From positions 192,964-256,963 of the forward strand of contig CAVZID010000016.1 in assembly GCA_963775245.1 (NCBI GenBank): DNA of 64,000 nucleotides, given 5' to 3'. Positions 55,977 through 64,000 of the stretch are shown here, one piece after another (positions within the stretch are counted from its first letter, which is position 1; every line of letters starts with the position of its first letter). The notes under the pieces are model-generated. The model was given only the letters and a program-made list of their open reading frames with translations, was not told where the DNA came from and searched no databases. Source of the stretch: CAVSWT01 sp963775245 (GTDB lineage Bacteria > Bacteroidota > Ignavibacteria > Ignavibacteriales > Ignavibacteriaceae). A program made the translations under genes and the position numbers.

Positions 55977-56420
55977 TCAATTTTTCTTTCTGAACTTTAA
56001 ACCCATTACAACACCAACAGCTCCAATAATAGGGGAAAGAAGTAAAATGAAATCAGGCTGAACCGCCATATTCATTGCTTCAATATTTGATAAGGTACTT
56101 TCACGTACTTGGTTTTTTATGGCATTGTAACTGCCAAGTTTTGGTATTGCGAATATAATACCTAGAACAAAAACAATTGCGGCGAGAATCATAACCGTTT
56201 TTTTATCTTTGGAAATTATTAGGCAAACATATCCGCCTATTAGCGCAGCTAAAAAACTTAAAATAACACTAAACAAAACCCACGTAACACTTACATGAAA
56301 AGAACTTGGTTCAAATGCTCCTTCTGTTCCAAGTATTAAATAAAGAACTGTAAATGTAAGAAACATGAAAGCAGCCATTGCAATATATCCGACAATAACC
56401 CCTAAAATTTTACGAGTCAT
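55977..56420 (-). CDS. Small membrane protein with four predicted segments
   Basis: A 147-residue protein with four hydrophobic segments (about 8-30, 45-70, 75-97, 122-140) and a C-terminal basic tail (KFRKKN). It starts behind GGAGGG. No family is recognised. It lies 73 bp upstream of the amidohydrolase gene on the same strand, so the two may be cotranscribed. The region between segments three and four is a short polar loop. Function unknown. Confidence 0.7.
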   Translation of the reverse strand: MTRKILGVIVGYIAMAAFMFLTFTVLYLILGTEGAFEPSSFHVSVTWVLFSVILSFLAALIGGYVCLIISKDKKTVMILAAIVFVLGIIFAIPKLGSYNAIKNQVRESTLSNIEAMNMAVQPDFILLLSPIIGAVGVVMGLKFRKKN

Positions 56421-56777
56421 TTTACCCTCCGGAATTTATTTAAGATAGTTGCGATTTGATTATTCTTAAGATAAGGATTTTTTTATCTTAACATCAAAAT
56501 TTTTTATAAGAAATAAAAATTTTTATTTTTTTGCTTAATGAACTTAAAACTGATGTAGATGAACAATTATTTCTTATTTCAAAAATATGATCTTCCACTT
56601 CGATTAAAATATTTTTAATTACTCAAGTTTACTTTTGCCACCTAAAAATTCTCCTTACCAAAAAAAATTAAATATTAATGAAGCTATTTCTCTTTTTTTA
56701 CGCATGTAAGCATAGACGGTTTCTTCCATCTCTTACACCCGTCAATTAAATCTTATCATTTTTTATAGGAGGCTTAT
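56421..56777. other. AT-rich leader region of the repeat-protein gene
   Basis: Some 360 bases between divergent genes. Most is A+T rich with no gene. The exception is a G+C-richer 40-base stretch near 56705-56743 with interleaved pairing, followed by TATAGGAGGCTTAT before the start codon of the next gene. Confidence 0.5.
56705..56743 (+). promoter_or_regulatory. Possible H-type pseudoknot in a 5' leader
   Basis: TGTAAG (56705) can pair with CTTACA (56732), while GACGG (56715), inside that loop, can pair with CCGTC (56739), outside it. The two stems interleave, the topology of an H-type pseudoknot. The element ends 34 bases before the ATG of the 834-residue T9SS protein. The stems are short and chance is possible. 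Confidence 0.3.
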
Positions 56778-59282
56778 ATGAAAAGGATTATTTTCTTTTC
56801 GATCTTTTTATGCGCAATGATGTTTCAATTTTCGCTTAATGCTCAAACAACCTATACCTTGGGAATTAACAACTCGTCTTGGGATAACATCAACGCCTGG
56901 TCGCCTACGGGCATTCCAGGACCCGGAGATTTTGTTGTGATTCATGAATTTAATGTAACAATATCAGGTTCGCATGAGATAGCAGGTTTTTATCTGGATA
57001 ATGGAACAATTCTATTTGCAGATACAGGCAAGTCATCGCTTACTGTAACCGATAGTTCCACCTGGAGCAGCGGTAGTTTTAAAGGTGGCGGCAACAACTC
57101 CTTAATATTTGCAGAAGGCTCAGTCGTAAATATTGTAGAAGATCCGGCACACCCATATCATCATTTGTATGAAACAACATATCTTACAAACCGGGGAACA
57201 ATTAAGCTGCAAGGCACTGTTGATTTTGGAATTAGAGGAAACTCCATCTTAAAAAACGAAGGCCTTTTTGATGTCATGTCTGATGCAGATTTTAGTGGGG
57301 AATCCTTTTCCGGAGGAACATTCATAAATACCGGCACTTTTAGAAAAAGCGGAGGGACAGATATCACTTCTTTCAATTTATGGTGGGTCTTTCAAAACAA
57401 TGGTGGTACTATTGATGTCAAATCGGGAACTCTCCAATTTAAGTGCGATGGAACGTTTAGCGACGGAAATTATAATGCTGATCTTGATGCTAAACTGGAA
57501 TTCCTCTCCAATACCCAGGTTTTTAAAGGAACTCTTTCGGGGGCGCCTGCCGGGGACATTATATTAAACGGCTCTTATATTAGTAGCGACAGCGCAGATG
57601 TAACTCTCGATTTCAAAGGAAAAGGATTTCAATTTAGTGACGGATACCTTACAGGGAAAGGAACATTTATTATCCCTAAAGGTGCTTTATTTGTTTTGCC
57701 AGGTACTGAGATTGAACCGATACTGGGAGATGCTACAACATTACTGAATCAAGGTACTATTAGAATGGAAGGCGAAAATGATTTCATCATTAATGGAAAT
57801 GCAATTGTAGATAATCAATCACTTTTTGATGTTACGTCTGATGCTGATTTTAGTGGTTCGCAGATCAGCGGCGGCACATTCCATAATACCGGGACATTAC
57901 GCAAGAGCGGAGGTAGTGATGTAACTTCTTTCAATAGATGGTGGGACTTCCAAAATGATGGGGGAACTATTGATGTCAAATCGGGAACCCTCCAATTTAG
58001 CTGCAACGGAACGTTTAGCGACGGAAATTATAATGCTGATCTTGGTGCTAAAATGGAATTCATCACCGGTACTCAGGTTTTTCAAGGAACTCTTTCGGGA
58101 GCGCCTGCCGGGGATATTATATTAAACGGTTCTTATATTAGCAGTGACAGCGCAGAAGTGACTCTTGATTTTAAAGGAAAAGGATTTCAATTTAGTTACG
58201 GATACCTTACAGGTGGAGGAACATTTATTATCCCCGATGGCGCTTTATTTGTGTTGCCGGGTGATCATTATGCAGGCTTGTATGGTGGAACTACCCTCCA
58301 GAATCAGGGGACAATTAGAATGGAAGGCGAAAATGCATTCATCATAAATGGACACGCAATTGTAGATAATCAATCACTTTTTGATGTTACGTCTGATGCT
58401 GATTTTAGTGGTTCACAGATCAGCGGCGGCACATTCCTTAATACCGGCACTTTACGCAAGAGCGGCGGCGATGGTGTTACTCAATGCAACCTTTGGTGGG
58501 ATTTTCATAACAACGCTGGTGGAATAATCGATATTCAATCCGGAGAAATAGAGTTTACAAGCAGCCAAAAATTTGAAAATGCACAGGGAGGGATCATTCA
58601 AGGTATCGACAGTATTAAAGTTCCTTCCAATTTTTCAAACGACGGAATTATTTCACCCGGGAATTCACATGGTATTCTTACTTACATCGACAACTTTCTT
58701 CCCTCTTCCACCGCAATATTGGATATTCAGCTTGGCGGTTTAACACCGGGGAAGGAATATGATCAATTAAGCGTAACTGGAGGTGCTAAATTAAACGGCA
58801 CTTTAAAAATATCTTTAATCGATGGATTTATTCCTGCAAAAGGTGATAGCTTCGTTGTTCTTACCACAACAGCCGCTATAACAGACAGCTTTGCAACTAT
58901 TGACGCTCAATCCGGTTTGTATTTAACTGTTAAAAAGAACTCAAATAATATTACAATATTTGTCGACAGCGTTGGAACAATAACATCAGTTGAAAATAAT
59001 AAGAAGGCAGAAATTGTAACAAGCTATAATCTTTCCCAAAATTACCCGAACCCATTCAACCCAAGCACAACAATTAGTTGGCAGTCCCCGGTAGATAGCT
59101 GGCAGACGTTGAAAGTCTATGATATACTTGGTAAAGAAGTAGCTGTTTTGGTTGATGAATTTAGACAGGCGGGTAGAAATCAAGTCAAGTTTGATGCTTC
59201 ACGGCTTGCAAGTGGAGTTTATATTTATCGTATAACTGCTGGTAAATTTTCATCAGTTAAAAAGATGCTTTTGCAGAAATAG
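56778..59282 (+). CDS. T9SS-sorted protein with long near-identical repeats
   Basis: An 834-residue exported protein behind AGGAGG, with signal peptide MKRIIFFSIFLCAMMFQFSLNAQ. A repeat unit of about 185 residues occurs two full times plus a partial third copy: GTIRMEGEN.FIING..IVDNQSLFDVTSDADFSGSQISGGTF.NTGTLRKSGG, then TLQF..NGTFSDGNYNADL, then GTLSGAPAGDIILNGSYISSDSA and FIIP.GALFVLPG. The first full unit begins at about residue 135 and the repeats end at about 590. After that comes a T9SS-style domain of FIPAKGDSFVVLTTTAAI type and a sorting domain (LSQNYPNPFNPSTTISWQSP to KKMLLQK). No catalytic residue is visible; likely a beta-helix-like surface protein, possibly an adhesin. Confidence 0.85.
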   Translation: MKRIIFFSIFLCAMMFQFSLNAQTTYTLGINNSSWDNINAWSPTGIPGPGDFVVIHEFNVTISGSHEIAGFYLDNGTILFADTGKSSLTVTDSSTWSSGSFKGGGNNSLIFAEGSVVNIVEDPAHPYHHLYETTYLTNRGTIKLQGTVDFGIRGNSILKNEGLFDVMSDADFSGESFSGGTFINTGTFRKSGGTDITSFNLWWVFQNNGGTIDVKSGTLQFKCDGTFSDGNYNADLDAKLEFLSNTQVFKGTLSGAPAGDIILNGSYISSDSADVTLDFKGKGFQFSDGYLTGKGTFIIPKGALFVLPGTEIEPILGDATTLLNQGTIRMEGENDFIINGNAIVDNQSLFDVTSDADFSGSQISGGTFHNTGTLRKSGGSDVTSFNRWWDFQNDGGTIDVKSGTLQFSCNGTFSDGNYNADLGAKMEFITGTQVFQGTLSGAPAGDIILNGSYISSDSAEVTLDFKGKGFQFSYGYLTGGGTFIIPDGALFVLPGDHYAGLYGGTTLQNQGTIRMEGENAFIINGHAIVDNQSLFDVTSDADFSGSQISGGTFLNTGTLRKSGGDGVTQCNLWWDFHNNAGGIIDIQSGEIEFTSSQKFENAQGGIIQGIDSIKVPSNFSNDGIISPGNSHGILTYIDNFLPSSTAILDIQLGGLTPGKEYDQLSVTGGAKLNGTLKISLIDGFIPAKGDSFVVLTTTAAITDSFATIDAQSGLYLTVKKNSNNITIFVDSVGTITSVENNKKAEIVTSYNLSQNYPNPFNPSTTISWQSPVDSWQTLKVYDILGKEVAVLVDEFRQAGRNQVKFDASRLASGVYIYRITAGKFSSVKKMLLQK
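57178..58560 (+). repeat. Tandem coding repeats of about 555-558 bp
   Basis: Equivalent positions (the GATGT...CTGATGC segment) fall at 57270, 57828 and 58383, giving periods of 558 and 555 bp. Long stretches are almost identical in DNA sequence, for example GGAACGTTTAGCGACGGAAA at about 57449 and 58008. Copies 1 and 2 are complete and copy 3 stops after about 270 bp. Confidence 0.9.
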
Positions 59283-59308
59283 CCCTCACCTTTCCCAAAT
59301 GGAGAGGG
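59283..59308. repeat. C/T-rich palindromic element after the repeat-protein gene
   Basis: CCCTC-A-CC and GG-A-GAGGG form an imperfect 7-bp stem around TTTCCCAAAT, starting at the base after the stop codon. It shares the CTTTCCCAAA core with the in-frame elements at 41488 and 42337. Confidence 0.5.
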
Positions 59309-59342
59309 AAAATTTAAGAGGCTTTTCATTAGATTGAAAATA

Positions 59343-59372
59343 CAAGGCGTTCAATTGAGCGCCTTGTTTTTT
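59343..59372 (+). terminator. Rho-independent terminator of the repeat-protein gene
   Basis: A 10-bp stem with one G-T pair (CAAGGCGTTC / GAGCGCCTTG) and an AATT loop, followed by TTTTTTA. It lies 60 nt after the stop codon. Confidence 0.9.
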
Positions 59373-59454
59373 ATTGAAGGGTTAAAATTTAATGTTAACC
59401 TACTATCAGCAGAATAAAGAATTCATTTCAAAATTAAACTACCTTAATATTTTT

Positions 59455-59658
59455 ATGGATAAAAATACCTGGCAAAAAGTCAAAACAATTTTTATGGAAG
59501 CAGCCGAGCTTCCTAAAAAAGATAGAGTTAAATATATTAATACGGCTTGTGGCGATGAGAATATAAAGAAAGAAATCTACTCACTTTTATTAGCTAGCGA
59601 TACTGAAGAAAACTTTCTGGACGTTCCTATTTTTCCAAAATATAAATATATTAATTGA
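59455..59658 (+). CDS. Short protein resembling only the N-terminus of bacterial Ser/Thr kinases
   Basis: A protein of about 67 residues if read from MDKNTWQKVKTIFMEAAELP. This segment, with RVKYINTACGDENIKKEIYSLLLASDTEENFLD, matches the pre-kinase helical domain common to many bacterial Ser/Thr kinases (W..V..IF..A.ELP...R..FL..AC..D..L..EV.SLL..). The frame ends straight after, at the point where the kinase domain would begin, so it is either a gene remnant or a free-standing regulatory helper. An upstream ATG at 59392 extends it by 21 residues of low-complexity sequence and has no ribosome site. The next 230 bases contain no kinase motifs. Confidence 0.55.
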   Translation: MDKNTWQKVKTIFMEAAELPKKDRVKYINTACGDENIKKEIYSLLLASDTEENFLDVPIFPKYKYIN

Positions 59659-59888
59659 AAATGATCATTTTTTTAGGAAAATTTTGGGATCTAAAAAAAA
59701 TAATAAGTCATATTACACAAGGAGGAATAGATCTGGTTTATCCAGGATTGCAAGTTGATGGAATTAAGTAGGAAGCTGCAGTTAAATAATTAACCCCGTA
59801 TTCGTATCCAGCATTGCAAGCAAAGTATTCCACAATCACATTGAAAACAAATTAGACCGAACATGATTTAATTTATTATTTTTACTAC

Positions 59889-60128
59889 ATGAAAAAAACT
59901 TTTGCTTCCCTACTAACAATGCTTGGTTTTATTTTCTTGCTCATTGCTCTCATGTCAGGCTTTTATGCTGTTTCAACTTTTCTTGAAAGAAGCCGGTATG
60001 GCCCAGGCTTATTTTTTGCCGATGTAGAAATGTTTACTATGATTGCTATTTTTTTCATAATACTCGGGGCATTTAGTTTATGGATTTCACATAGAATAAA
60101 AAAGAAACTCCCCAAAAAAGAACAATAA
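59889..60128 (+). CDS. Small membrane protein with two predicted segments
   Basis: A 79-residue protein with two hydrophobic segments (about 5-28 and 48-68) and a basic tail (HRIKKKLPKKEQ), which places the C-terminus in the cytoplasm. The loop has SRYGPGLFFADVEMF. No family is recognised, and the ribosome site is weak. It lies between the kinase-like remnant and a TonB receptor, but 157 bp before the latter. Function unknown. Confidence 0.55.
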   Translation: MKKTFASLLTMLGFIFLLIALMSGFYAVSTFLERSRYGPGLFFADVEMFTMIAIFFIILGAFSLWISHRIKKKLPKKEQ

Positions 60129-60285
60129 AATTTTTTGTTGATTTCTATCAAACCTGCATTTAATTAACAAATCCTATAACTCATAGTCAAATACTACCTA
60201 TCATCCAATTAATATTTGATGATATGCTCTTTCTATATAAGTTTTGTAATGAAATAATTTCCAAACTTAAGGTGCTTCCAATAAA

Positions 60286-62430
60286 ATGCTAATCAAATTT
60301 TATTTCACTGTATTTTCACTTCTGTTTATCTCTTCATTCGTGTTTGCACAAACAAAAATTTCCGGCAAAGTAACAGATAAAAATAACGAACCGCTCCCCG
60401 GTGCAAACATTTATTTAAAAGATACCTACGACGGCATTTCCTCAAATACAGATGGAAGTTTTTCTTTTAAAACGGACGAAAAAGGTGAGGGAACTTTAGT
60501 CGTGAGTTTTGTCAGCTATAAAACATATTCGCAGCCTGTCGTGCTTGATGGGAAAGATAAATTTTTTAATATTGTTCTTGAAGAAGAATCATCTGAGCTT
60601 GGAACAGTAATTATATCAGCCGGATCATTTGAAGCAAGTGATGAAAAAAAATCAGTTATACTTCGACCGCTTGATATTGTAACAACCGGGGCTGATGCAG
60701 ATATTTATTCTGCTTTGAGCACATTACCCGGCACTCAGAAAGTCGGGGAAACCGAAGGTTTGTTTGTCCGCGGCGGTTCAGCATCCGAAACTAAAACAGT
60801 AATCGACGAAATGGTTGTTGAAAATCCTTTTTACAGCAGTGTGCCGGACATCCCTTCCCGCGGAAGATTTTCACCCATGTTATTTAAAGGAACATTCTTC
60901 AGCACAGGCGGATATTCAGCGCAATACGGACAAGCGCTTTCGTCGGTACTTGTTCTTAAAACTCAAGACCTTGCCCCCAAAACACAAACGGCTATAAATT
61001 TAATGGCAGTTGGTTTCGGCGGCTCGCATGTTCAGCGGTGGGAAAATTCATCTCTAGCTGTTGAAGCAGGTTATTATAATCTTGACCCTTATTTCAAAAT
61101 TCAAAAGCAAAGAACCGATTGGAAAAAAGCTCCTGAAAGTTTTCAAGGTTCTGCAAACTTCAGACAAAAAGTTTCAAAAACAGGTATGCTCAAAGCTTTC
61201 GCTTCATATCACTTCGGCGGCATGTCTCTTAATATTCCAAATCTTGATAACATTTCGCAAAAAGAATTTATACATCAGAATAGCAATAATTTTTTAATTA
61301 ATACAAACTATCATGATATCCTATGGGATGACTGGACATTGTTTGCAGGTTACTCTTACAGCGCTGACAAAGTAAAAAATGAAATTAACACAGACCTGGT
61401 AAAACAGAATGATTATTTTCAAACAGGTAAATTTACTATCACAAAAAATTTATTTTCTAAGGCCGTATTAACTTTCGGCGGAGAAGCACAGGACTTGAAT
61501 GCAAAATCTTCATACAATGAATTAGCAGGAAATGTAAATGAAACTTATCTTGCCGGATATATTGAGGCGGACATATTTATTACAAACGATATTGCTGCAA
61601 GAATTGGTTTAAGAGCAGAGCATTCTAAAGCTATTAATAAATCAAATTTAGCCCCGCGTGTTTCACTTGCTTACAGACTTGGTAAATATGATCAGCTTAA
61701 TTTTGCTTACGGTCAGTTTTATCAAACACCATCTCAAGATTTTCTTTTATATTCAAGAAATTTCGCCTTTGAAAAAGCTACACATTACATTTTTAATTAC
61801 CAATACATTGGCGACAACAGAACCTTTAGAATAGAAACTTATTTTAAAAAATATGACCATCTTGCTAAAGGGACGGTTTATACTTATCCATATTTTAATC
61901 TTCCCGAAGTTCCTTTCAGCAGCATCGGCAGTGGTTATGCAAAAGGAATAGATGTTTTCTGGCGTGACAGTCAAACTTTTCAATACACCGATTACTGGAT
62001 TTCTTATTCATATCTCGATACAAAACGAAATTATAAAAATTATCCTTCACTTGCTTCTCCTCCTTTTTCTACTCCCCATACATTATCGATTGTTGCCAAG
62101 CGATGGTTCCAGGATATTACCACTTACTTTGGCATAACTTATACTTTTGCTACAGGCCGTCCTTATTTCAATCCAAATAATCCCGAGTTTTTAGGGGACC
62201 GCGCAAAAAGTTATAACAACCTAAGTTTTAATTTCAGTCACATTACAACTATCTTTAATAATTTTACCGTTATTTTCTTTTCAATAGATAACATTCTTGG
62301 ATTCAATAATGTTTACGGGTACAATTATTCTTCCGACGGGAGATTGAGTGCCCCTATACTTCCGCCGGCAAAGCGCTTTGCATTTTTAGGAATGTTTATT
62401 TCTTTAGGTGAAACTAATCCATACAATTAA
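60286..62430 (+). CDS. TonB-dependent receptor with carboxypeptidase-regulatory-like domain
   Basis: A 714-residue outer-membrane receptor: signal peptide to about 21, regulatory-like domain (TKISGKVTDKNNEPLPGANIYL ... VSFVSYKTY), plug domain (about 120-230, with LSTLPGTQKVGETEGLFVRGGSASETKTVIDEMVV and FSTGGYSAQYGQALSSVLVL) and a barrel ending FAFLGMFISLG. It differs in size from the two 1010-residue receptors of the 17-33 kb region. The next gene, 14 bp downstream, encodes a TPR-like exported protein and is surely cotranscribed. Substrate unknown. AAGGTG precedes the ATG at an extended distance. Confidence 0.9.
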   Translation: MLIKFYFTVFSLLFISSFVFAQTKISGKVTDKNNEPLPGANIYLKDTYDGISSNTDGSFSFKTDEKGEGTLVVSFVSYKTYSQPVVLDGKDKFFNIVLEEESSELGTVIISAGSFEASDEKKSVILRPLDIVTTGADADIYSALSTLPGTQKVGETEGLFVRGGSASETKTVIDEMVVENPFYSSVPDIPSRGRFSPMLFKGTFFSTGGYSAQYGQALSSVLVLKTQDLAPKTQTAINLMAVGFGGSHVQRWENSSLAVEAGYYNLDPYFKIQKQRTDWKKAPESFQGSANFRQKVSKTGMLKAFASYHFGGMSLNIPNLDNISQKEFIHQNSNNFLINTNYHDILWDDWTLFAGYSYSADKVKNEINTDLVKQNDYFQTGKFTITKNLFSKAVLTFGGEAQDLNAKSSYNELAGNVNETYLAGYIEADIFITNDIAARIGLRAEHSKAINKSNLAPRVSLAYRLGKYDQLNFAYGQFYQTPSQDFLLYSRNFAFEKATHYIFNYQYIGDNRTFRIETYFKKYDHLAKGTVYTYPYFNLPEVPFSSIGSGYAKGIDVFWRDSQTFQYTDYWISYSYLDTKRNYKNYPSLASPPFSTPHTLSIVAKRWFQDITTYFGITYTFATGRPYFNPNNPEFLGDRAKSYNNLSFNFSHITTIFNNFTVIFFSIDNILGFNNVYGYNYSSDGRLSAPILPPAKRFAFLGMFISLGETNPYN

Positions 62431-62444
62431 ATAGGAGATACAAA

Positions 62445-63089
62445 ATGAAAATTTTTCTTTCCGTTGTTCTATCCTTGTTACTTCTTTCCGGAACCTTTGC
62501 TCAGGACAAATATGAAAAGGCAATGAAAACAAATTTAGAAAAAATGGATCAATGCCGAACTGCAGAAGACTGGATTAAAGTTGCAAATAATTTTGAACGA
62601 ATTGCACAGGCAGAAAATGATAAGTGGCTGCCATTTTATTACAGCTCTTTTTCTTATGTAATTGCTGCTTTTTCTGATACTTCCAAATCACAGACAGATA
62701 CTTATTTAGATAAAGCAGTTGAGCTCGCAGATAATGCTGATTCACTTGAACAGGATAATTCGGAAATATACACTCTAAAAGGAATGATAGCACAAGCTCG
62801 TATGCAGGTTGACCCAATGAATAGATGGCAGAAGTATGGTCCGGAAGCCGATAAAAATTTTAAGCAGGCAATTGCAATTGATTCCTTAAATCCCCGCCCG
62901 GAATATTTAATTGGAGTAGGAGTTTTTCATACACCAGAGCAGTTTGGCGGCGGGCCCGCAAATGCAAAACCAATTCTTGAAAAGTCTATGGCAAAATATG
63001 AAAAGTTTGTCCCGGCGAATGATCTTATGCCGCATTGGGGTAAAGAAGCGGTTGAACAGCTTTTAAAACAAATAGACGAACAAAAATAA
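62445..63089 (+). CDS. TPR-like exported protein paired with a TonB receptor
   Basis: A 214-residue protein behind TAGGAGATACAAA, with signal peptide MKIFLSVVLSLLLLSGTFAQ. Helical repeats of TPR type can be followed: EKMDQCRTAEDWIKVANNFERIAQAE, DTYLDKAVELADNADSLEQDNSEIYTLKGMIAQARM and PEADKNFKQAIAIDSLNPRPEYLIGVGVF. Glycine-rich FGGGPANAKPILEKSM lies near the C-terminus. The gene follows the TonB receptor by 14 bp, a pairing I recall in Bacteroidota genomes. It probably is a periplasmic partner of the receptor. Its end is followed by a long hairpin. Confidence 0.75.
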   Translation: MKIFLSVVLSLLLLSGTFAQDKYEKAMKTNLEKMDQCRTAEDWIKVANNFERIAQAENDKWLPFYYSSFSYVIAAFSDTSKSQTDTYLDKAVELADNADSLEQDNSEIYTLKGMIAQARMQVDPMNRWQKYGPEADKNFKQAIAIDSLNPRPEYLIGVGVFHTPEQFGGGPANAKPILEKSMAKYEKFVPANDLMPHWGKEAVEQLLKQIDEQK

Positions 63090-63100
63090 TGTACAGTTTA

Positions 63101-63139
63101 AGATTTGTCAGACTGTGCATGTCGAAGTCTGACAAATCT
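63101..63139. repeat. 14-bp stem palindrome (REP-like or terminator) between convergent genes
   Basis: AGATTTGTCAGACT and AGTCTGACAAATCT form a perfect 14-bp stem with an 11-nt loop. It lies 12 nt after the TPR-like stop codon and just before the end of the convergent YcaQ-like gene. No T run follows on either strand, so it is more likely a dispersed palindrome used as transcript end. Confidence 0.65.
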
Positions 63140-63153
63140 GAGTTTATTATTGA

Positions 63154-64000
63154 TTATACATTAAAATTATTCTTTATCGAAATTTTTAGAAATGTTTTAA
63201 CTGAGGCTGGCGAGCATTTCTTAACTACTATTTTATCACATCCATTAAACAAAGCAAATTTCCAAAGTGCCGACGATAACTTTGGAATTAATTCATCATA
63301 ATCAATTTGAAAATCTTCAAACACAATATTATTAATTATTAATGTATTTGTTGAACGGTCTGCCTTTGGATCAAGCCTTCCTGCAAACTTATCTTTCCAA
63401 AGCATAGGAACTACAAAATATCCGAACTTCCTTTTGTGTGCAGGTACGTAACATTCAATAGCATAATCAAAATCAAATAATCTTTTTGTTCTCTCTCTTT
63501 GGATGATAAGATTATCAAATGGAGAAAGCAGATGAATATTTGACGAAAATTTCCTTCTATTTTTTGCAGCGTTTATTGTTTCACTAAGTGCATAATTTTT
63601 TAAATTATGATCCGCCTCAATCATTAACGGGATTACTTCTCCCGATTCACATAATTCATCAATTGCTTTTGTAATTGAATTCTTATCCACAATTTGTAAA
63701 TCTGATACAGTTGTTTTACCAGGCTGCATGAATTTTAATATTTCTTTTTCAGTTGCGATACCGAGAGATGACAATGCACTTTTTACAAAATAATAACTCA
63801 ATTCTTTTTGAGAAGGAAATTTTGTGTTAATATTATGTGGAAGAACTCTTTCGGTTAAATCATAATACTTCTGAAATTTTTTCCTTTCACATATCATCAA
63901 ATCACCTTTCCAGAAAAGATATTCCAGTGCGGTTTTGGCAGGCTTCCACTCCCACCAGGTTCCGCCTTTTTTGCCTTTATCATTTTCAAAATCACTTGAG
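63154..64000 (-). CDS. YcaQ-like winged-helix DNA glycosylase (crosslink repair), C-terminal part
   Basis: About 281 residues of a gene that continues beyond the window; the frame is open to the last base. Upstream of the first possible internal start the translation reads GGTWWEWKPAKTALEYLFWKGDLMICERKKFQKYYDLTERVLP, a block typical of YcaQ/AlkX glycosylases. Later parts, SPFDNLIIQRERTKRLFDFDYAIECYVPAHKRKFGYFVVPMLWKDKFAGRLDPKADR, belong to the same family, whose members unhook DNA interstrand crosslinks. The QxQ catalytic region is expected in the N-terminal part, which is not in the window. Convergent with the TPR-like gene. Confidence 0.88.
   Translation of the reverse strand, partial: SSDFENDKGKKGGTWWEWKPAKTALEYLFWKGDLMICERKKFQKYYDLTERVLPHNINTKFPSQKELSYYFVKSALSSLGIATEKEILKFMQPGKTTVSDLQIVDKNSITKAIDELCESGEVIPLMIEADHNLKNYALSETINAAKNRRKFSSNIHLLSPFDNLIIQRERTKRLFDFDYAIECYVPAHKRKFGYFVVPMLWKDKFAGRLDPKADRSTNTLIINNIVFEDFQIDYDELIPKLSSALWKFALFNGCDKIVVKKCSPASVKTFLKISIKNNFNV

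Noticed and set aside
57178..58560. Assembly duplication artefact
   Set aside because: The copies differ by many scattered amino-acid changes and have slightly different periods, so they are real diverged repeats.
59659..59888. Small gene behind AAGGAGG-like sequence at 59720
   Set aside because: The site AAGGAGGAATAG lacks a start codon at proper distance; the following frame is only about 16 codons and resembles nothing.

Overview
The window is AT-rich (roughly one third G+C by eye) and looks like a chromosome segment of a free-living Bacteroidota/Chlorobi-group bacterium, most likely Ignavibacteriales. This is inferred from five secreted proteins ending in the type IX secretion (T9SS) sorting domain with the NYPNPFNP motif, several TonB-dependent receptors carrying carboxypeptidase-regulatory-like N-terminal domains, two PorV/PorQ-family barrels, DUF4249 and DUF2807 proteins, and AGGAGG-type ribosome binding sites on many but not all genes. 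No rRNA, tRNA, CRISPR array, integrase or transposase was seen.

Layout. 1-5 kb: the end of an M28 glutamate-carboxypeptidase-like gene, a frameshifted M49-like metallopeptidase lipoprotein, a lytic transglycosylase, a HEAT-like exported protein and a double jelly-roll protein. 5.7-8.1 kb: a histidine kinase/response regulator pair; TTGTCA-type direct repeats lie upstream of the kinase, the jelly-roll gene and the HEAT gene and suggest a local regulon. 8.3-11.7 kb: a HAD hydrolase and phosphoenolpyruvate carboxylase. 11.8-33.1 kb: a long minus-strand envelope region built from two paralogous modules (TonB receptor, very large exported protein, PorV-like barrel) on either side of a TonB receptor/DUF4249/double-rhodanese operon; a DUF4397-like lipoprotein heads the second module. 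33.6-39.9 kb: an EamA exporter, a ScyD/ScyE-like lipoprotein, an ABC-2 exporter with a VOC protein, and a DUF2807 protein. 40.1-59.3 kb: T9SS cargo proteins (beta-helix, Asp-box propeller, two arylsulfotransferase-like paralogues, a long-repeat protein) interspersed with a broken alpha/beta hydrolase, TrpB2, an MFS transporter, and a D-aminoacylase-like lipoprotein that lacks its usual metal ligands. 59.4-64 kb: a protein resembling only the N-terminus of Ser/Thr kinases, a small membrane protein, a TonB receptor/TPR-like pair, and a YcaQ-like DNA glycosylase running off the end.

The best candidate for an under-described system is the duplicated receptor/cargo/PorV module. Its two cargo proteins share a C-terminal module (NPYYG ... 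FSHLP ... IIQEQQ) unlike the standard NYPNPFNP sorting domain used by the other cargoes here. The simplest reading is a dedicated secretion or surface-assembly unit that recruits its own PorV-type shuttle. The window also contains several families of small palindromic elements, two of which lie in frame inside T9SS cargo genes.
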